A DNA stretch of 64,000 nt from Natronorubrum daqingense (GTDB lineage Archaea; Halobacteriota; Halobacteria; Halobacteriales; Natrialbaceae), in contig NZ_CP019327.1 in NCBI RefSeq assembly GCF_001971705.1, positions 3,286,001 to 3,350,000 of the forward strand. The letters are read 5' to 3'. Made by a program: the position numbers and the translations under genes. Positions within the stretch are counted from its first letter, which is position 1. Each line of letters starts with the position of its first letter. This document shows positions 25,300 through 34,137 of the stretch, piece by piece. The notes under the pieces are model-generated. The model had not been told where the DNA came from. It searched no databases and saw only the letters and a list, made by a program, of their open reading frames with translations.

Positions 25300-26172
25300 T
25301 CATATTTTTCCCGGTCGATCTGTCTCCGACTGCGATACTCCCGCTGGCGTGAGTCGATACTGCTCGCCGTCGACTGCGAGTGGCGCTTCGAACGCTTCCG
25401 CGGCCGGATAGTAGTGTGCTAGGTGTACGAGTCGCGTTCGATCGGCGTTCAATTCGGCTGCCAACTCGAGGGCCCCTTCGCGCGTCATGTGTTTCGTCCC
25501 GAACGTTCGCGGGACGCCGTCTTCGTTCTCGTGACGACCGCCGGCGGGGTGGTGCTCACAGAGTGAGGCGGGAACGATCGCGTCGGCGAGCAACAGGTCG
25601 GGGTCGGCGAGCACGTCTCGAGAGTCCTGTGGGACGTTGTAGCTCGTATCCCCGGTGAGCGAGAGCTTCGCGCCGGTTTCGGGGTCTTCGATCGCGACGC
25701 CATAGCAGACGAGTGGCGGGTGCTCGACCGGGACGAGCGTCACGTCGAACCCACAGAGCCGGACCGTCTCGAGTGGCGTCGTCGGGTGGACGTCGATTCG
25801 GTCGAGATAGTGGTAATCCGTCCGGACAGTTTCGGCGACGCTTTCGCCCGTTCGCGGATCGGGTTGGTCCGCGGCGTAGACGTCCAGCGAGTCGACGACG
25901 CGGAAGACGTTCCCCAGCCCGTCGAGGTGGTCGAAGTGAACGTGCGTGATGATCGCCGCGTCGGGGAGAGAGACGCCGTCGCGAAGAAACTGGTAGCGAA
26001 AGTCGGGGCTGAAGTCGATCAGCAGCGACTCGTCGGTGCGTTCGTTCTCGACGTGTACCGAAAATCGGGTGCGCTCGAGGCCCTCCTCGCGCGCTCGCTC
26101 GCAGGTGTCACAGTCACAGCCGACCGTCGGCGTGCCGGTCGTGTCCCCGGTCCCGAGGAGGCTCACGCGCAT
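25300..26172 (-). CDS. MBL-fold metallo-hydrolase, PhnP/PqqB-like
   Basis: This 290-aa metallo-beta-lactamase-fold hydrolase has the metal motif THVHFDHLDGLG (HxHxDH). Later ligands sit in PVEHPP, 'SLTGDTSYNVP' and 'RLVHLAHYYPA'. Before them 'GTPTVGCDCDTCERA' carries a CxCxxC-type structural zinc site like that in PhnP (phosphoribosyl cyclic phosphodiesterase). The substrate is not determined; PhnP-like enzymes cleave cyclic phosphodiesters. No phn genes lie nearby. The ATG at 26172 begins MRVSLLGTGDTTGTP. Confidence 0.85.
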   Translation of the reverse strand: MRVSLLGTGDTTGTPTVGCDCDTCERAREEGLERTRFSVHVENERTDESLLIDFSPDFRYQFLRDGVSLPDAAIITHVHFDHLDGLGNVFRVVDSLDVYAADQPDPRTGESVAETVRTDYHYLDRIDVHPTTPLETVRLCGFDVTLVPVEHPPLVCYGVAIEDPETGAKLSLTGDTSYNVPQDSRDVLADPDLLLADAIVPASLCEHHPAGGRHENEDGVPRTFGTKHMTREGALELAAELNADRTRLVHLAHYYPAAEAFEAPLAVDGEQYRLTPAGVSQSETDRPGKI

Positions 26173-26259
26173 CGTCACGCCTTCCCTCCGGGGATTTTGG
26201 CGTCGGCAGCCGTTCTCTCCGAGTTCGCAGGTGGTCTCGTCCCAGCAGGTTGTCCCTCC

Positions 26260-26589
26260 CTACACATACGATCGCCCTTCCTCGAACGCCGTCCGGACGA
26301 GCGGGTGATCCTCCTGTTCTGCTAGTCGCTGCGCCGGGAGCACGTAGACGCTCGTGACGACGCCGTGTTCGAGACCGACCGTCTCGGCGAGGGCCTCGAG
26401 CGCTCGTTCGGTCGCCTCGTCGTGGTCTTCGAGGACGACCAAGGCCTCGAGTTCGGTGTGCACGCCGTGGGTCTCGGGGCCCACCGCGTCTCCGAAGACG
26501 ATCAGGTCGCGGATCGCGTCGCCGTGTTCCGCCTGTGCGCCGGTGGCGAACGCGTCCGCGGCGGTTCCCTGTGGCGATCCATCGCTCAT
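26260..26589 (-). CDS. Minimal nucleotidyltransferase-like protein
   Basis: This 109-aa protein, starting at the ATG at 26589, has the block 'DLIVFGDAVGPETHGVHTELEALVVLEDH'-like (read: DLIVFGDAVGPETHG; HTELEALVVLED). That resembles the GSxxxGxxxxxSDxD core of minimal nucleotidyltransferases, with GD in place of GS and only some of the acidic ligands. It is a plausible degenerate or specialised member, without an adjacent HEPN partner gene. Function unknown. Confidence 0.6.
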   Translation of the reverse strand: MSDGSPQGTAADAFATGAQAEHGDAIRDLIVFGDAVGPETHGVHTELEALVVLEDHDEATERALEALAETVGLEHGVVTSVYVLPAQRLAEQEDHPLVRTAFEEGRSYV

Positions 26590-26791
26590 AAGAGAGTGCT
26601 TCGCACCCGTCGCATAAAGGGTATTCCCCACAGCGAGGAGGAGTGTTCAGCTACGGACGTGTTAGAATCGATACGACTCCGAAAGGCCGCCAGGCGGCCG
26701 GTTGATCGGTCGGCGGACACGCGCCGCCGATCGGGCTTCGCTGAACGCCGCCCGCTGCGGAGTGACAGCGTTCGATCGCCACCGAGACGGG

Positions 26792-27577
26792 TCACTCCCG
26801 AAGCCCCGGCGGGGAGACGACCTCGAGGTCGTGACGCTCGAGGAACGCCTCGAGAAAGTCGGCACGGTCGCCGACCTCGTGGGGACGGTGGGAGTCGGAG
26901 CCGACGGTGACTGCCACGTCGTACTCCTGAAGGATCTCGAGAAACGCCGCGCCCGGGTGGACGACTTCCATCTCGGCGAGCGCGCGTCCGGCGTTGATCT
27001 CGGGCACCGTCCGGGAGTCGGCCAGCGCCCGTGCAACCCGATCGTAGTGATCCGTCGTCGCCCGTCCGCGCAGCGGTGGCGTTCGCTCGAGCAGGTCGAC
27101 GTGGGCCGCGACGTCGAACAGTTCCGATTCGATCAGCGAGACGAGGGCGTCGAAGTAGCCGTCGACGATCGAATTCAGGTGTGCGTCGGATTCGCCCCGA
27201 AAGTGAGACGGAACCTGCACGTTCTTGCCGTCGACGGCGTGGACACTGCCGAGGGCGTACTCGAAGTCCGCCGTCTCGAGAAAGTCTCGAATTGCCGCCT
27301 CGTCGCGGGGATCGTAATCCATCTCGACGCCGTCGTAGATATCGATCGACGTCCGCTCTCGCTCGCGAAGCGTTTCGATCGCTCGCCGTCGCCGCTCGTA
27401 GGTCAGATCGAGGTTGAAGCCGTAGACGCTGCGCTCGGCCGCCGGTCGCGCCCGCTCCGAGACGGTACAGTGGTCCGTGAACCCGATTCCCTCGAGGCCG
27501 GCGGACTCGGCGGCCCGAACCATCCGCTCGAGAAACTCCCCGTCGGAATAGTTCGTGTGGGCGTGAAAATCCCTCAT
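26792..27577 (-). CDS. PHP-domain hydrolase (histidinol-phosphatase-like)
   Basis: This 261-aa protein has the PHP metal motifs: DFHAHTNYSDG (HxH) at the N-terminus, 'GFTDHCTV', 'DGVEMDYDP', 'ALGSVHAV', 'VAAHVDLL' and 'TVGSDSHRPHEVG' (DSH). Together these form the trinuclear site. Family members are histidinol phosphatases, phosphoesterases or DNA-repair PHP domains; the substrate is not fixed here. Its ATG overlaps the stop of a 45-codon open frame upstream (27574-27711), suggesting translational coupling. Confidence 0.88.
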   Translation of the reverse strand: MRDFHAHTNYSDGEFLERMVRAAESAGLEGIGFTDHCTVSERARPAAERSVYGFNLDLTYERRRRAIETLRERERTSIDIYDGVEMDYDPRDEAAIRDFLETADFEYALGSVHAVDGKNVQVPSHFRGESDAHLNSIVDGYFDALVSLIESELFDVAAHVDLLERTPPLRGRATTDHYDRVARALADSRTVPEINAGRALAEMEVVHPGAAFLEILQEYDVAVTVGSDSHRPHEVGDRADFLEAFLERHDLEVVSPPGLRE

Positions 27578-27711
27578 GGGTTGACGTCACCGGGAGACAA
27601 GTTGGTCGTTTCGCTCGAGGTAGATTCGTGGGACACAGAAAAATCGTGCCCAGGTGATTTGAACGCCGCCTCGCGCGCGCCGAGATCGTCGACACGATCG
27701 TAGAAGGTCAT
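27574..27711 (-). CDS. Possible 45-aa small protein coupled to the PHP gene
   Basis: An open frame of 45 codons starts at an ATG whose three bases lie within the left arm of a palindromic element, and ends with ATGA overlapping the PHP start. Its translation begins MTFYDRVDDLGAREAAFK and ends in a Ser/Thr-rich tail (SHESTSSETTNLSPGDVNP). Composition is haloarchaeal, not shadow-like. No domain is recognised. It may be a leader peptide, a small regulator, or the remnant of a longer gene broken at the nearby island edge. Confidence 0.35.
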   Translation of the reverse strand: MTFYDRVDDLGAREAAFKSPGHDFSVSHESTSSETTNLSPGDVNP

Positions 27712-27740
27712 TATCTGGGTAATGATTATCGAGATAATGA
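27708..27740. promoter_or_regulatory. Overlapping palindromes with TNATTATC half sites
   Basis: The perfect inverted repeat TCATTATCT (27708-27716) and AGATAATGA (27732-27740) brackets a second dyad, ATTATC-GA-GATAAT (27725-27738). This gives three related half sites (TCATTATC, TGATTATC, GATAATGA). Such multi-site AT-rich dyads resemble operators of metal-responsive or multimeric repressors. It sits at the start of the small ORF and the PHP gene and near the left edge of the accessory island. No binder is known. Confidence 0.5.
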
Positions 27741-27962
27741 CTTATCCTTCCGCCGGATTCTCGAGTGCGATCTCGTTCTATCGCGGTGCAGGACGAGAAT
27801 TCCGGCCCTTGAGGTCGTGGTTGGTGACAGTGACTCTGTTGAAATCCTCGATAGACGACAAGAATTGGCTGCTGAATATAGAGGGTGGATTTGTCACCAA
27901 ACGAGAGCTCGTCGAGTAGCTGACCGGCCTACTGGGTCAGCGTGGCGATCACGATGACGGGT
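27712..27962. other. Left boundary region of the accessory island, no gene
   Basis: Beyond the palindromes the 220 bp up to the methyltransferase stop hold no convincing gene. A 65-codon plus-strand frame from 27722 has no recognisable feature. The base composition shifts here from CTCGAG-rich backbone to the different usage of the methyltransferase gene. The 11-mer AATGATTATCG at 27721-27731 recurs at 36244-36254, beyond the other edge of the island. Confidence 0.45.
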
Positions 27963-29207
27963 TTAGTCGCTCCACTCCGGCGTTACCTCCATCTGTGGTC
28001 CGGGATCTCCCTTCCGTAACACGAGAATTCGATCGATTAACTCTTGCTCGTTATCTTCTTCCTCCTCATCCCACCGGAGATTGTTCAATTGCGTGTAGTA
28101 GCGCTTGTCCACGTTGTAATCGTCCTCAATTACCCGCTCAACCTCGAAACCAAACTCACTCGCCTCCGCAGCAATCATCCGAGCTGGATAGACTACCTTC
28201 GCGCCACCCTGCCGATGTTTACGGACGTCACCAATAACGATGATAGCTCGCGAATCGGATTTTAACACACGATCCAGTTCCGCGATTACATCGGTCATGA
28301 ACGACCGAAACAACTCTACCTTGGATGTCTGATTGAGCGAGTCTTGCTCCGCCGACCGATCCTCGTCAAGCCACCACAGCCGAAGCCAATTATTCCATGA
28401 ATAGTCTAACATATGCATGTACGGCGGTGAGGTCAATACAAAATCAGCTGTATCATCCTCAAATGGCAGCGACGTCGCATCAGCTTGCTCAACTCGGGTG
28501 TTTCCGGAAGGGTATTGCGCACCAACGAGTCGATTAAACTTGTCACTGGCCTTCTCATCAACTGACTTATATATCTCTTCAAGACCGTGTTCTTCCTTGT
28601 AATCCTTAACATAACTCGCACTCCCAGAGAACGTATCGCGAGTCTGAATTGAAAGAAATAGCTCCGATGGGCCGTGAAGAATGCCACATATCAGCGCTTT
28701 CAGAAACCTGCCATCACGACTGCTGTCCTCTTTGAGAACGGCTCGGTATTGCCGCAGTTCTTGAAGTGTGTCGTCGTGAAAAAAGATTGCTGCATCCTCA
28801 TCGACGGGTGGTAATGTCTTTGGGTTGATATCATCTGCGTCTCGCTTGACCCGTTTCAGTGCCGCATCGAATTCGTCTTCAGTCAAAGGATGCGTCTTTG
28901 CCCCAGTGAGCGTACACGCATAGCTGAACACATCACTGGCCAGAACATCGCGATCAAGAAGCGCAGCCTCAAGAGCAGTCGTGCCGCCGCCTGAAAACGG
29001 ATCAAGGACCGTCATCTCGGGGTCAGTATATTGTTGAAGCAGATAGTTCGCAAGCGCGGGTGGAAACCCACCAACGTAGGGAGCAAGCTTGTGTAATTCG
29101 TTCCCCCACGCACGAGGTGCCTCCCGCCAAGAATGTGGGAGCGTCTCTGTGCCGATGATCTCCGCCGATGATAGCGCGTCTTCATACGCGCTATAATCCT
29201 GTGACAT
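27963..29207 (-). CDS. DNA adenine/cytosine-amino methyltransferase of the accessory island
   Basis: This 414-aa protein has the SAM-binding motif DPFSGGGTT (about residues 69-77) and the amino-methyltransferase catalytic motif TSPPY (about residue 258). Between these lies a long insert. Motif I before SPPY is the gamma/alpha-like order, and the SPPY form suits N4-cytosine or N6-adenine methylation of DNA. The end has 'SRAIIVIGDVRKHRQGGAKVV' (split SRAIIVIGDVRKH, RQGGAKVV). I chose the ATG at 29207 because it follows a TATA-like TTTATTAA (minus strand, 29229-29236) by about 25 nt; a TTG start upstream is less likely. It is divergent from the HerA-type gene and probably marks self DNA for that cassette. 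Confidence 0.85.
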   Translation of the reverse strand: MSQDYSAYEDALSSAEIIGTETLPHSWREAPRAWGNELHKLAPYVGGFPPALANYLLQQYTDPEMTVLDPFSGGGTTALEAALLDRDVLASDVFSYACTLTGAKTHPLTEDEFDAALKRVKRDADDINPKTLPPVDEDAAIFFHDDTLQELRQYRAVLKEDSSRDGRFLKALICGILHGPSELFLSIQTRDTFSGSASYVKDYKEEHGLEEIYKSVDEKASDKFNRLVGAQYPSGNTRVEQADATSLPFEDDTADFVLTSPPYMHMLDYSWNNWLRLWWLDEDRSAEQDSLNQTSKVELFRSFMTDVIAELDRVLKSDSRAIIVIGDVRKHRQGGAKVVYPARMIAAEASEFGFEVERVIEDDYNVDKRYYTQLNNLRWDEEEEDNEQELIDRILVLRKGDPGPQMEVTPEWSD

Positions 29208-29228
29208 AGTAAACCGCAGTCGCGATGG

Positions 29229-29275
29229 CTTAATAAATCCGTTCCTCTCAGTAATCGACAAAGTATTATATGTCG
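29229..29275. promoter_or_regulatory. Divergent promoters of methyltransferase and HerA genes
   Basis: On the minus strand a TTTATTAA box (29229-29236) lies about 25 nt from the methyltransferase ATG. On the plus strand aagtattata (29261-29270) lies about 27-36 nt from the HerA ATG at 29297. The latter is exactly enclosed by a perfect 5-bp inverted repeat, CGACA (29256-29260) and TGTCG (29271-29275), so a dimer could cover the TATA box. Both arms therefore share an 89-bp control region. Confidence 0.5.
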
Positions 29276-29296
29276 GTGAATGTGTAAGTCATATTG

Positions 29297-31459
29297 ATGT
29301 GCTCGTCACTCGAAGATGATCTTTCTCCACGGACAGATATGCGGATCGGTGATCTTCTCGTGGAATCTCACCATGTTGGTGGTGTGTTCTCGCCCGGTCA
29401 TGAACACTGTAAGGTTCTCACCAACGACAAGTGGACGCAGGATGCAGGCGGGCTCCCACGCCACTCGCTATTAATCGCGCGCCCGCTTCTGGAAGGGGAT
29501 GAAATTGTCTCCGAGGAGGATGTCCACACCGGCCACAGGCTTCCCGAGAACGATCCTGGTTACGCACCGCCGGATCCCACCGACACAGACGCGACTCACG
29601 CCTTGCTTCTGCGCGTGAGCGACACGACCGATATCCCACAGGAGGGGCGCCTACAAACAAATCGCTATGATGCTATCCAGGAAGCAATCACGGGTGAGGA
29701 AGGTGGGACAGCCTCACCCGAGGACTTCGTCGATGTCCTCACACGCCGACAAATTCAATACTCTGGTGTCGAGGCAAAGATTCTGGGCACCTTCTACTAC
29801 GACACGAACGAAGACGACGAACAGCGGCTAAGCTTCAGTAGTGATGTCCAGACGTTCTTTTCTGCCGGACATTATGTCGTTCACAAGCCTGATCACGCGG
29901 CGCTGCAGTGGATCGCGAGCTATCCTACGACGACAGACACAACACCGGTCAAACTCGGCGATGTGCAGTATACGACGACCGATATCTGGGGCGACGGTGC
30001 TTCCGCCGGAATGTACTTCGACGTCAAAGAATTCATCGGCGCGAAAACAGCCGTCTTTGGGATGACACGAAAGGGCAAGTCGAACACGATGAAGATCATC
30101 GCTGGCGCGATCGAGGCTCACGATGAGTCGATCGGCCAGCTAATCTTTGATCCTAGTGGTGAATACGCATACGTCAATGATCAAGACGAGGAATGTGCGC
30201 TCGGCGAACTGCACACGCAAGATGATAACGGTGCTCCCGAGGCGATCTCAACCGTTTACAAGTTTGCTGCTCAAGAGGATGAGACAGATCGGTATAAGCC
30301 ACTGCGAACGAACCTTCTTGCGCGCTCCAATCTTGACGTAGTGAAAAATTACGTTCACATGGAACTTGGCAGTGACGAGGCCACCTATGCGGAAAACTTC
30401 GTGACGGTTTCCAACAATGTCCCATCTGAGGAAGAACTTGAAGATATGGAGTGGGGACAGAAGACCCGTGCTGAGTGGCTTCGAAGTGCATACTATGCTG
30501 TTATTTCTCGTTCGATTGGTACAGAAAAGCTGCCTGACGACTTCGATCCCTTCTGGATTGGGGTCAACGATAGCGTACTGAGGGGGGTAAACGAACATTC
30601 ACATTTGGACTTCAACAAGGCTGAGAGCGGTAAGGTCCGACTTGGGAAAGCCGGCGGGGAAAATACGCTTGTTGAGTTTTGGAGCACAGTTGCGACGAAC
30701 ACGAAGGACATCAACGATGCGCACGAGGAGGATCGTGATTGGGTTAACGACGATTTGGACAGTGTTCTTGAGATGTTCCGAACAGCCGGCTCCCAAAGCG
30801 GTTTCGGCAAACTCCGAAACCTACAAGACTACCACAACCCCGCTCGCGATGTGGATGTCGCCAGGGAGATATACAGCCGACTGACAGACGGCGAGCTGGT
30901 CATTGTGGACATCTCAAACGGAATGGAGGAGGTAATTACGGCCGAAAAAGAGCGCCTCGTCAGCTACATCCTCAACCAGTCGATGGAGCGTTTTCGCTCG
31001 ACAGATGAGGACGAACTTCCGAAGATTCAGGTCTACCTCGAGGAAGCACACCAGCATTTCGATGAGTACGGCCGCGGCGACGGTGAGATGAACCCCTTCG
31101 TGACGCTTGCGAAGGAGGGCGCGAAATTCCAGATTGGTATGGTCTACGCCACCCAAGAGGTCACGAGCGTAGACCCCCGTGTCCGGGCAAATACAGCTAA
31201 TTGGATTATCACACACATCAACAGTGAGAAAGAGATCAATGAGCTTGGCAAGTACTATAATTTCGCTGACTTCGCGAATTCGATCCGGAATGTCGAAACT
31301 GTGGGGTACTCTCGCGTGAAGACGTACCTAGGCGAATACATTGTTCCGGTACAGATCTCGCTGTTCGATACTGACTGGGTCAAAGACAACACGCCGTTTG
31401 GTGTCAAGAAAGATGATGGGTTCATTGTAGAGCCAAGTCCGTCGAGGCAAGCTGACTGA
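29297..31459 (+). CDS. HerA-type hexameric DNA translocase ATPase
   Basis: This 720-aa protein (ATG at 29297; a TTG precedes it) has a HerA/FtsK-type ATPase. Walker A GMTRKGKS starts at residue 255, and Walker B VYLEEAH with the catalytic Glu at residue 583 is followed by H. 'MVYATQEVTSVDPRVRANT' carries the sensor and arginine-type residues, and 'NWIITHINSEKEINELGKY' comes late. The first 200 residues form a HAS-barrel-like region. HerA proteins pump DNA and work with NurA nucleases in end resection; related ATPases act in defence. The next gene starts within the stop (TGATG), so it is coupled to a NurA-like protein. Low CTCGAG content marks it as foreign to the backbone. Confidence 0.9.
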   Translation: MCSSLEDDLSPRTDMRIGDLLVESHHVGGVFSPGHEHCKVLTNDKWTQDAGGLPRHSLLIARPLLEGDEIVSEEDVHTGHRLPENDPGYAPPDPTDTDATHALLLRVSDTTDIPQEGRLQTNRYDAIQEAITGEEGGTASPEDFVDVLTRRQIQYSGVEAKILGTFYYDTNEDDEQRLSFSSDVQTFFSAGHYVVHKPDHAALQWIASYPTTTDTTPVKLGDVQYTTTDIWGDGASAGMYFDVKEFIGAKTAVFGMTRKGKSNTMKIIAGAIEAHDESIGQLIFDPSGEYAYVNDQDEECALGELHTQDDNGAPEAISTVYKFAAQEDETDRYKPLRTNLLARSNLDVVKNYVHMELGSDEATYAENFVTVSNNVPSEEELEDMEWGQKTRAEWLRSAYYAVISRSIGTEKLPDDFDPFWIGVNDSVLRGVNEHSHLDFNKAESGKVRLGKAGGENTLVEFWSTVATNTKDINDAHEEDRDWVNDDLDSVLEMFRTAGSQSGFGKLRNLQDYHNPARDVDVAREIYSRLTDGELVIVDISNGMEEVITAEKERLVSYILNQSMERFRSTDEDELPKIQVYLEEAHQHFDEYGRGDGEMNPFVTLAKEGAKFQIGMVYATQEVTSVDPRVRANTANWIITHINSEKEINELGKYYNFADFANSIRNVETVGYSRVKTYLGEYIVPVQISLFDTDWVKDNTPFGVKKDDGFIVEPSPSRQAD

Positions 31460-32844
31460 TGCCTCTCCCGAGCGAACCTTCCAACAGTATCGGTCATGTG
31501 GGACTCAGCCGCGACAGCGAACTCGCCCCCGAGCTGGGAGAGTTCGACTATAATCCGCCGTCGCCAGCAGAAGCCAACGACTTCGACGACATTCCGGCCG
31601 AGGAACTGCCGGGTGCCGACGATCTCGGTACACCGATCGAAACGGTCTACAGCGTCGATGGCTCCCGGGTCGAGGTCACGATCGGGGACGAACGGCGCAA
31701 CAAGCGAGTGGGGTTCATCGACATTGCACTTGTTGAGCTTGATCTCGCGATCCTTGACGCACAGGCCAAGCATGCGTTTGTCTCGCCATCGAAAGTAGCG
31801 AACCTCGGCGAGACACATCACGTTCGGATGGTGCTTCCGAGTACGAACACACTCCTCAACAGTGAGTCAACCCACGAGAGCTGGCGGCAGATGACCTACC
31901 GGAACTTTCGGTCCAAGGAAGTGTTCGATACAACGCTGTTCACACTGTATCACGATCTCCTGAAGCGGAAGGGGCGACTTGATTCGCATGGGCGGCTCCG
32001 GTTGGAGTACTGTCCAGCCCCCGACTGCGAACACCAACAACTGTTCGTGAACTCTTCAACACCCGACAAATGCCCGGAATGTGGGGTTACGACGTATCCG
32101 ACAGATGCGCTTCGGGTTCACGAGCGCGTGAGCGGGTCACAGTCGAACGAGGCAGCCCTCAACGTGTTGATGGGTATTATTGAGCATGTCGTCTTGCTCG
32201 GTGCCGCACACGATATTTGGATGACCGAGCCCGCCAGGCTTGAGCGGACGGCGTTCATCAAAGACGGACCCCTTGCACAGTTTGACACCGGGGCATGGAT
32301 TCACGAGCCGATTCACAACCGAATCGGCGAGTTCAAACAGTATCTTCGCGCCGACGAACGTAGTCCGCTAGTCTACACCGGTATCCACAAGACCGGTGAC
32401 TTCGCAGCGTATGCTGAGTCTGTCCGCGACTATCTTGATGGGCCCACAGTATTGCCATTTTCAAACGATGATATCTACGAGTACGTGATTGCCGGTGACC
32501 GTAACAAAGACTACGCATACAAGACGTACTACGGTAAGAATTTTCTCTACAAATCCGGCAAAGGAACCGGGACCGGGCACGTGCTTGCATTCTTAACCCC
32601 TCGACAGTACGAGGAAGGCGATTTAGCCACTAAAGAGGGAGATATTGTCCAAGATGTAGACGCCTACGATGAACTCGCCCGGACGATTAGCGTGCTTGAA
32701 CGCATCCTGACGATTCAGTACAGGGATGGGCTGATTCCACTCGTCCTCGCTCACGAAGCGGCCTCTATCCCTGAGGCACTAGGGCGAATCGTCCTCGGGA
32801 CACTTGCTGAAGCAATGTCCGAAGCTTCAGAGGAGGATACATGA
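31459..32844 (+). CDS. NurA-like nuclease with internal zinc knuckle
   Basis: This 461-aa protein shows the NurA start signature VYSVDGSR (D67-G68-S69) ahead of beta-rich residues, with 'SPLVYTGIHKTGDF' in the middle and 'GLIPLVLAHEAASIP' at the C-terminus. These correspond to the manganese-binding and HxA-like motifs of NurA 5'-3' exonucleases. A cysteine quartet, C185-x4-C190 and C205-x2-C208, forms a probable zinc knuckle inserted in the middle, unlike classic NurA. The start overlaps the HerA stop (TGATG), so the pair is likely to form a translocase-nuclease machine. The assignment is by motif and context, without alignment. Confidence 0.65.
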   Translation: MPLPSEPSNSIGHVGLSRDSELAPELGEFDYNPPSPAEANDFDDIPAEELPGADDLGTPIETVYSVDGSRVEVTIGDERRNKRVGFIDIALVELDLAILDAQAKHAFVSPSKVANLGETHHVRMVLPSTNTLLNSESTHESWRQMTYRNFRSKEVFDTTLFTLYHDLLKRKGRLDSHGRLRLEYCPAPDCEHQQLFVNSSTPDKCPECGVTTYPTDALRVHERVSGSQSNEAALNVLMGIIEHVVLLGAAHDIWMTEPARLERTAFIKDGPLAQFDTGAWIHEPIHNRIGEFKQYLRADERSPLVYTGIHKTGDFAAYAESVRDYLDGPTVLPFSNDDIYEYVIAGDRNKDYAYKTYYGKNFLYKSGKGTGTGHVLAFLTPRQYEEGDLATKEGDIVQDVDAYDELARTISVLERILTIQYRDGLIPLVLAHEAASIPEALGRIVLGTLAEAMSEASEEDT

Positions 32845-32922
32845 GAAGAAATATGTCCATCGCGACCGAACTGCGTGTAAGAACGGTGACACCGCTGATA
32901 TCGGTGTCCCACTTCTGTTTCC

Positions 32923-34137
32923 ATGAATAACGATCCAAATGACCCCCAGTCGCAGGGTGGCTCCTTAACAGAGCAGGAAGTCCTTCAACGGATTGACCAG
33001 GGGCTTAGGGATGCTGTTGAGGGAAACGGGCTGAATTGGCAGATGGGAACCCGTGTCAAACGGCAAAAGTACACGGAGGTCGCCCTTCGACACTACCTCG
33101 GTCCGATTCCGGCTGATGGCAGCCAGACGACGTCGCCGATCACACGCAGCTGGTTCAAGTACGGCCCAACGGCCGTGATGGCGCCGTCAGGATCGTATGC
33201 TGGGACCGGCACTCAGTCTCCAGCCGAGCCACAAACTCCGACCAACGATGGGCAACAGTCGACAAGCGATTCACAGACAGATGCCGATGTCGACTCACCG
33301 ACCGAGGAGCCCCCCAATCAGTGTATAGATAATCATCCTGCTATCGAGGAGACGGTGCTTGGAGAGCTAACGGAAAATGACTATCTACAATTTTTCCTCG
33401 ATCAAGATTTTACGCCGCCATTGACCGAGCAGTATTGGAACACCGACGACTACGCATTTCTGCTGGAATTCTATGACGAATATGCGCCCCCACCTCTCAA
33501 AGACATCTATCTGGCGAACGTGAGGCTACGGATTACGCTTCGGGATGCAGGAGCGACTACGTTCGACATGATCGACAATCGACCGCAGATTCTCACTGGT
33601 GAGCCCGAGGTAGCGGAACGATGGAAAAGTACATCATTTGAAGCACAGGCCGGGCGAGCTGCAGTTAGTCTCCGGCTGGCGCTTATGCGCGCTGAGTTCA
33701 TTCCTTCGGCCGTCACCGGGATCGTTCACGGTTTCACTGATTTGATTGAAGATGTTCTCCTAGCAGTGGAGGCGAATGATGCGGCGGACATCCCTTTGAC
33801 TGCCCCAGAGGCGCTCAACACACTCGACGAAGTGTACGACGCGGTAATCTGGCAGTACGTTTCTCACTATATCTCGCAGCTGACGGCGATTGGGCCCGAC
33901 GCCGAGAAGCTGACTCGGATTTCACAAGAACGGCTCACAGCTCTCGAAGAAGAAGCACCTGCCAAGACACGCGAACTTCAGGAACAATTCGCACAAGATG
34001 GGCTTTTGCCGGATGTCCCTACATACCAATCGGCCGATCAGGACAAAGAGATTCGACTTTCTAACTCGCTCACTGATGCCGCGCTCCGTCAGCAGCGGAT
34101 AGAGACGGCTGAGGAGGAATCGGATAATGAGCAGTGA
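32923..34137 (+). CDS. Unrecognised 404-aa island protein
   Basis: I do not recognise this family. The N-terminal 65 residues form a helical unit with 'VALRHYLGPIPADGS' and 'SPITRSWFKYGP', followed by a Gln/Ser/Thr/Pro-rich linker (about residues 90-130). An acidic helical C-terminal domain ends in a coiled-coil-like region (RISQERLTALEEEAPAKTRE). There are no membrane segments or nuclease motifs. The stop overlaps the PIN gene by 11 nt, so the two are coupled. It lies 78 nt after the NurA-like stop. The modular linker suggests an adaptor or sensor for the cassette; this is inference. Confidence 0.8.
   Translation: MNNDPNDPQSQGGSLTEQEVLQRIDQGLRDAVEGNGLNWQMGTRVKRQKYTEVALRHYLGPIPADGSQTTSPITRSWFKYGPTAVMAPSGSYAGTGTQSPAEPQTPTNDGQQSTSDSQTDADVDSPTEEPPNQCIDNHPAIEETVLGELTENDYLQFFLDQDFTPPLTEQYWNTDDYAFLLEFYDEYAPPPLKDIYLANVRLRITLRDAGATTFDMIDNRPQILTGEPEVAERWKSTSFEAQAGRAAVSLRLALMRAEFIPSAVTGIVHGFTDLIEDVLLAVEANDAADIPLTAPEALNTLDEVYDAVIWQYVSHYISQLTAIGPDAEKLTRISQERLTALEEEAPAKTRELQEQFAQDGLLPDVPTYQSADQDKEIRLSNSLTDAALRQQRIETAEEESDNEQ

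Noticed and set aside
27722-27919. 65-codon plus-strand frame at the island edge
   Set aside because: No recognisable feature, and its start lies within the palindromic element; it overlaps nothing coding but has no support.
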